A stretch of 6,837 nucleotides of DNA from Rikenellaceae bacterium (GTDB taxonomy: Bacteria; Bacteroidota; Bacteroidia; Bacteroidales; UBA932): NCBI GenBank assembly GCA_900769145.1, contig CAAGFN010000123.1:1-6837 (forward strand), given 5' to 3'. This document shows positions 5,600-6,837 of this stretch, piece by piece. Position 1 is the first letter of the stretch, and every line of letters begins with the position of its first letter. Below the pieces are notes generated by a model that saw nothing but the letters and a program-made list of their open reading frames with translations, had not been told where the DNA came from and made no database searches. The position numbers were made by a program, and so were the translations under genes.

Positions 5600-6837
5600 A
5601 TGTCAAAGTCCAGAATCTATGAGCTCGACGGAAGGGTTCCGTTAGCCCGGGCCGTTCCGTTCGGTCTTCAGCACGTGCTTGCGATGTTCGTGAGCAACAT
5701 TACCCCAATCATCATTCTTGCCGGGATAGTAGGCGTGGACCCGACACTCCAGGGGGCATTGATCCAGAACTGTATGATTATTGCCGGAATCGGTACATTC
5801 ATCCAGCTCTATCCGGTTTGGAAAATCGGCTCCAGGCTGCCTGTAGTGATGGGTATCAGTTTTACGTTCCTTTCGCTCTCCATCGTCATCGGGACCAGCA
5901 TGGGGATGGGAACCCTGATGGGTGCTGTCATCATTGGCGGTATTGTGGAGGGTATTCTCGGACTTTTCGCCAAATATTGGATTAAGATTATTTCTCCGAT
6001 TGTGGCTGCCACAGTGGTTACCGCAATCGGTTTCTCATTGCTCCCGATCGGGGCCAACAGTTTCGCCGGCGGACAGGGCGCTGCTGACTTCGGTGCAGCC
6101 CATAATTGGATTGTCGGCTCCGTAACCCTTCTTACCTGCCTGCTCTGCCAGGTATTCGGCAAGGGCTTCCTCCGTTCGCTCTCAGTCCTCGTAGGACTTG
6201 TCGTGGGCTATATTCTGGCACTTTGTATGGGAATGGTGGATTTCAGTACTCTCAATGGTGTGGGCATTGTTTCCCTTCCGAAAATCCTTCCGTTCACACC
6301 GGAATTCAATCTTGGAGCTGTGTTATCCATCATTGCAATTTATATGGTCAGCGCTACTGAGACTATCGGGGACACGAGCGCCCTTTGCGCCGGGGCGTTG
6401 AAGCGCCAGCCTACCGAAAAGGAACTGGGCGGAAGTATCGCCTGCGACGGTTTCGTGAGCTCAATTGCCGGTCTTTTCGGTTGTACACCAATTACTTCCT
6501 TCAGCCAGAACGTGGGGCTTGCGTCAATGAGCGGAGTCGTGAACCGTTCCGTGATTGCCACAGGTGCTGCGATAATGATTATAGGAGGAGTGTTCCCGGC
6601 AGTGGGAGCCCTGCTTACGACTATTCCTCAGGCTGTTCTCGGCGGATGTACCCTGATGATGTTCGGAAGCATTCTCTTCGCCGGTTTCGGGATGATGGCC
6701 AAATGCGGGTTTTCCAACCGTAATATGGTGATTGTCAGCCTTTCTCTCAGTGTGGGACTCGGCTTTACTTCCGCTTCGCAGATGTTCAACATTTTCCCGG
6801 ATATCGTCCGTACCGTATTTGCTGAGAACTGCGTCGC
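5600..6837 (+). CDS. NCS2-family xanthine/uracil permease, runs off right edge
   Basis: An NCS2 (nucleobase-ascorbate transporter) inner-membrane symporter for a purine, most likely xanthine. From ATG 5600, 412 codons are open to the window edge; family members are about 430-460 aa, so only the last part is missing. Key motifs are visible: FGLQHVLAMF (21-30), the conserved Gln-His of TM1; ATETIGD (252-258), with E254 matching the substrate-binding Glu of XanQ; and TSFSQNVGLASMSGVVNRS (299-317), the NCS2 signature with Q303 and N304. Many hydrophobic segments span 30-400. It follows xpt by 11 nt and completes an import-and-salvage operon, which favours xanthine over uracil. The start is chosen as the first ATG, giving the usual short cytoplasmic N terminus. 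Substrate is inferred from context, and no Shine-Dalgarno is seen. Confidence 0.9.
   Translation, partial: MSKSRIYELDGRVPLARAVPFGLQHVLAMFVSNITPIIILAGIVGVDPTLQGALIQNCMIIAGIGTFIQLYPVWKIGSRLPVVMGISFTFLSLSIVIGTSMGMGTLMGAVIIGGIVEGILGLFAKYWIKIISPIVAATVVTAIGFSLLPIGANSFAGGQGAADFGAAHNWIVGSVTLLTCLLCQVFGKGFLRSLSVLVGLVVGYILALCMGMVDFSTLNGVGIVSLPKILPFTPEFNLGAVLSIIAIYMVSATETIGDTSALCAGALKRQPTEKELGGSIACDGFVSSIAGLFGCTPITSFSQNVGLASMSGVVNRSVIATGAAIMIIGGVFPAVGALLTTIPQAVLGGCTLMMFGSILFAGFGMMAKCGFSNRNMVIVSLSLSVGLGFTSASQMFNIFPDIVRTVFAENCV

Noticed and set aside
4965..5606. Long minus-strand open frame opposite xpt (213 codons)
   Set aside because: It lies antisense to the whole xpt gene, shows no recognisable motifs and is a by-product of xpt codon usage; xpt has full family motifs.

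Overview
The window looks like chromosomal DNA from a member of the Bacteroidota, most likely a gut-type Bacteroidales. Three perfect copies of the Bacteroidetes -7 promoter box (TAnnTTTG) lie just upstream of genes. Most starts lack a Shine-Dalgarno sequence. The products also fit: two lipoproteins, one of them of the GH123 / DUF4091 glycosidase type, and a Bacteroidetes-style tyrosine recombinase. Coding DNA is of moderate GC and the intergenic DNA is AT-rich. I cannot name a genus or species.

Left part (1-~880). The first 202 codons of a tyrosine recombinase run leftwards out of the window. The gene starts about 120 bp beyond the 3' end of a tRNA-Ser(UGA) gene, which is read in the same direction and has its own clear promoter. 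A 17-bp imperfect inverted repeat lies between them. This is the usual layout of the integrase end of an integrative element (ICE, IME, prophage or island) inserted at a tRNA 3' end. The element body lies off the left edge.

Middle (1040-4312). A nitroreductase-fold lipoprotein gene (+) converges on a gene for a GH123-like glycosidase lipoprotein (-). Upstream of the latter, also on the minus strand, is a compact pair: a two-repeat YccF membrane protein and an unrecognised 159-aa acidic, Cys-containing protein. Their coding regions overlap by 8 nt, and the second gene has a perfect Shine-Dalgarno.

Right part (4313-6837). A 47-bp divergent intergenic region holds two -7 boxes only 2 bp apart, one for yccF (-) and one for a rightward operon. 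The operon encodes a HAD phosphatase, xanthine phosphoribosyltransferase (ATGA overlap) and an NCS2 purine/xanthine permease (11-nt gap) that runs off the right edge. Permease and Xpt together form a xanthine uptake and salvage route: import, then conversion to XMP with PRPP. The HAD enzyme may act on a nucleotide or on a phosphorylated metabolite. Its start codon sits so close to the -7 box that the mRNA is predicted to be leaderless or nearly so.

No gap between genes exceeds about 225 bp. I see no CRISPR array, rRNA gene, IS element or riboswitch. Apart from the element junction this is mostly ordinary housekeeping and accessory DNA, and I do not see a convincing new multi-gene system within it.
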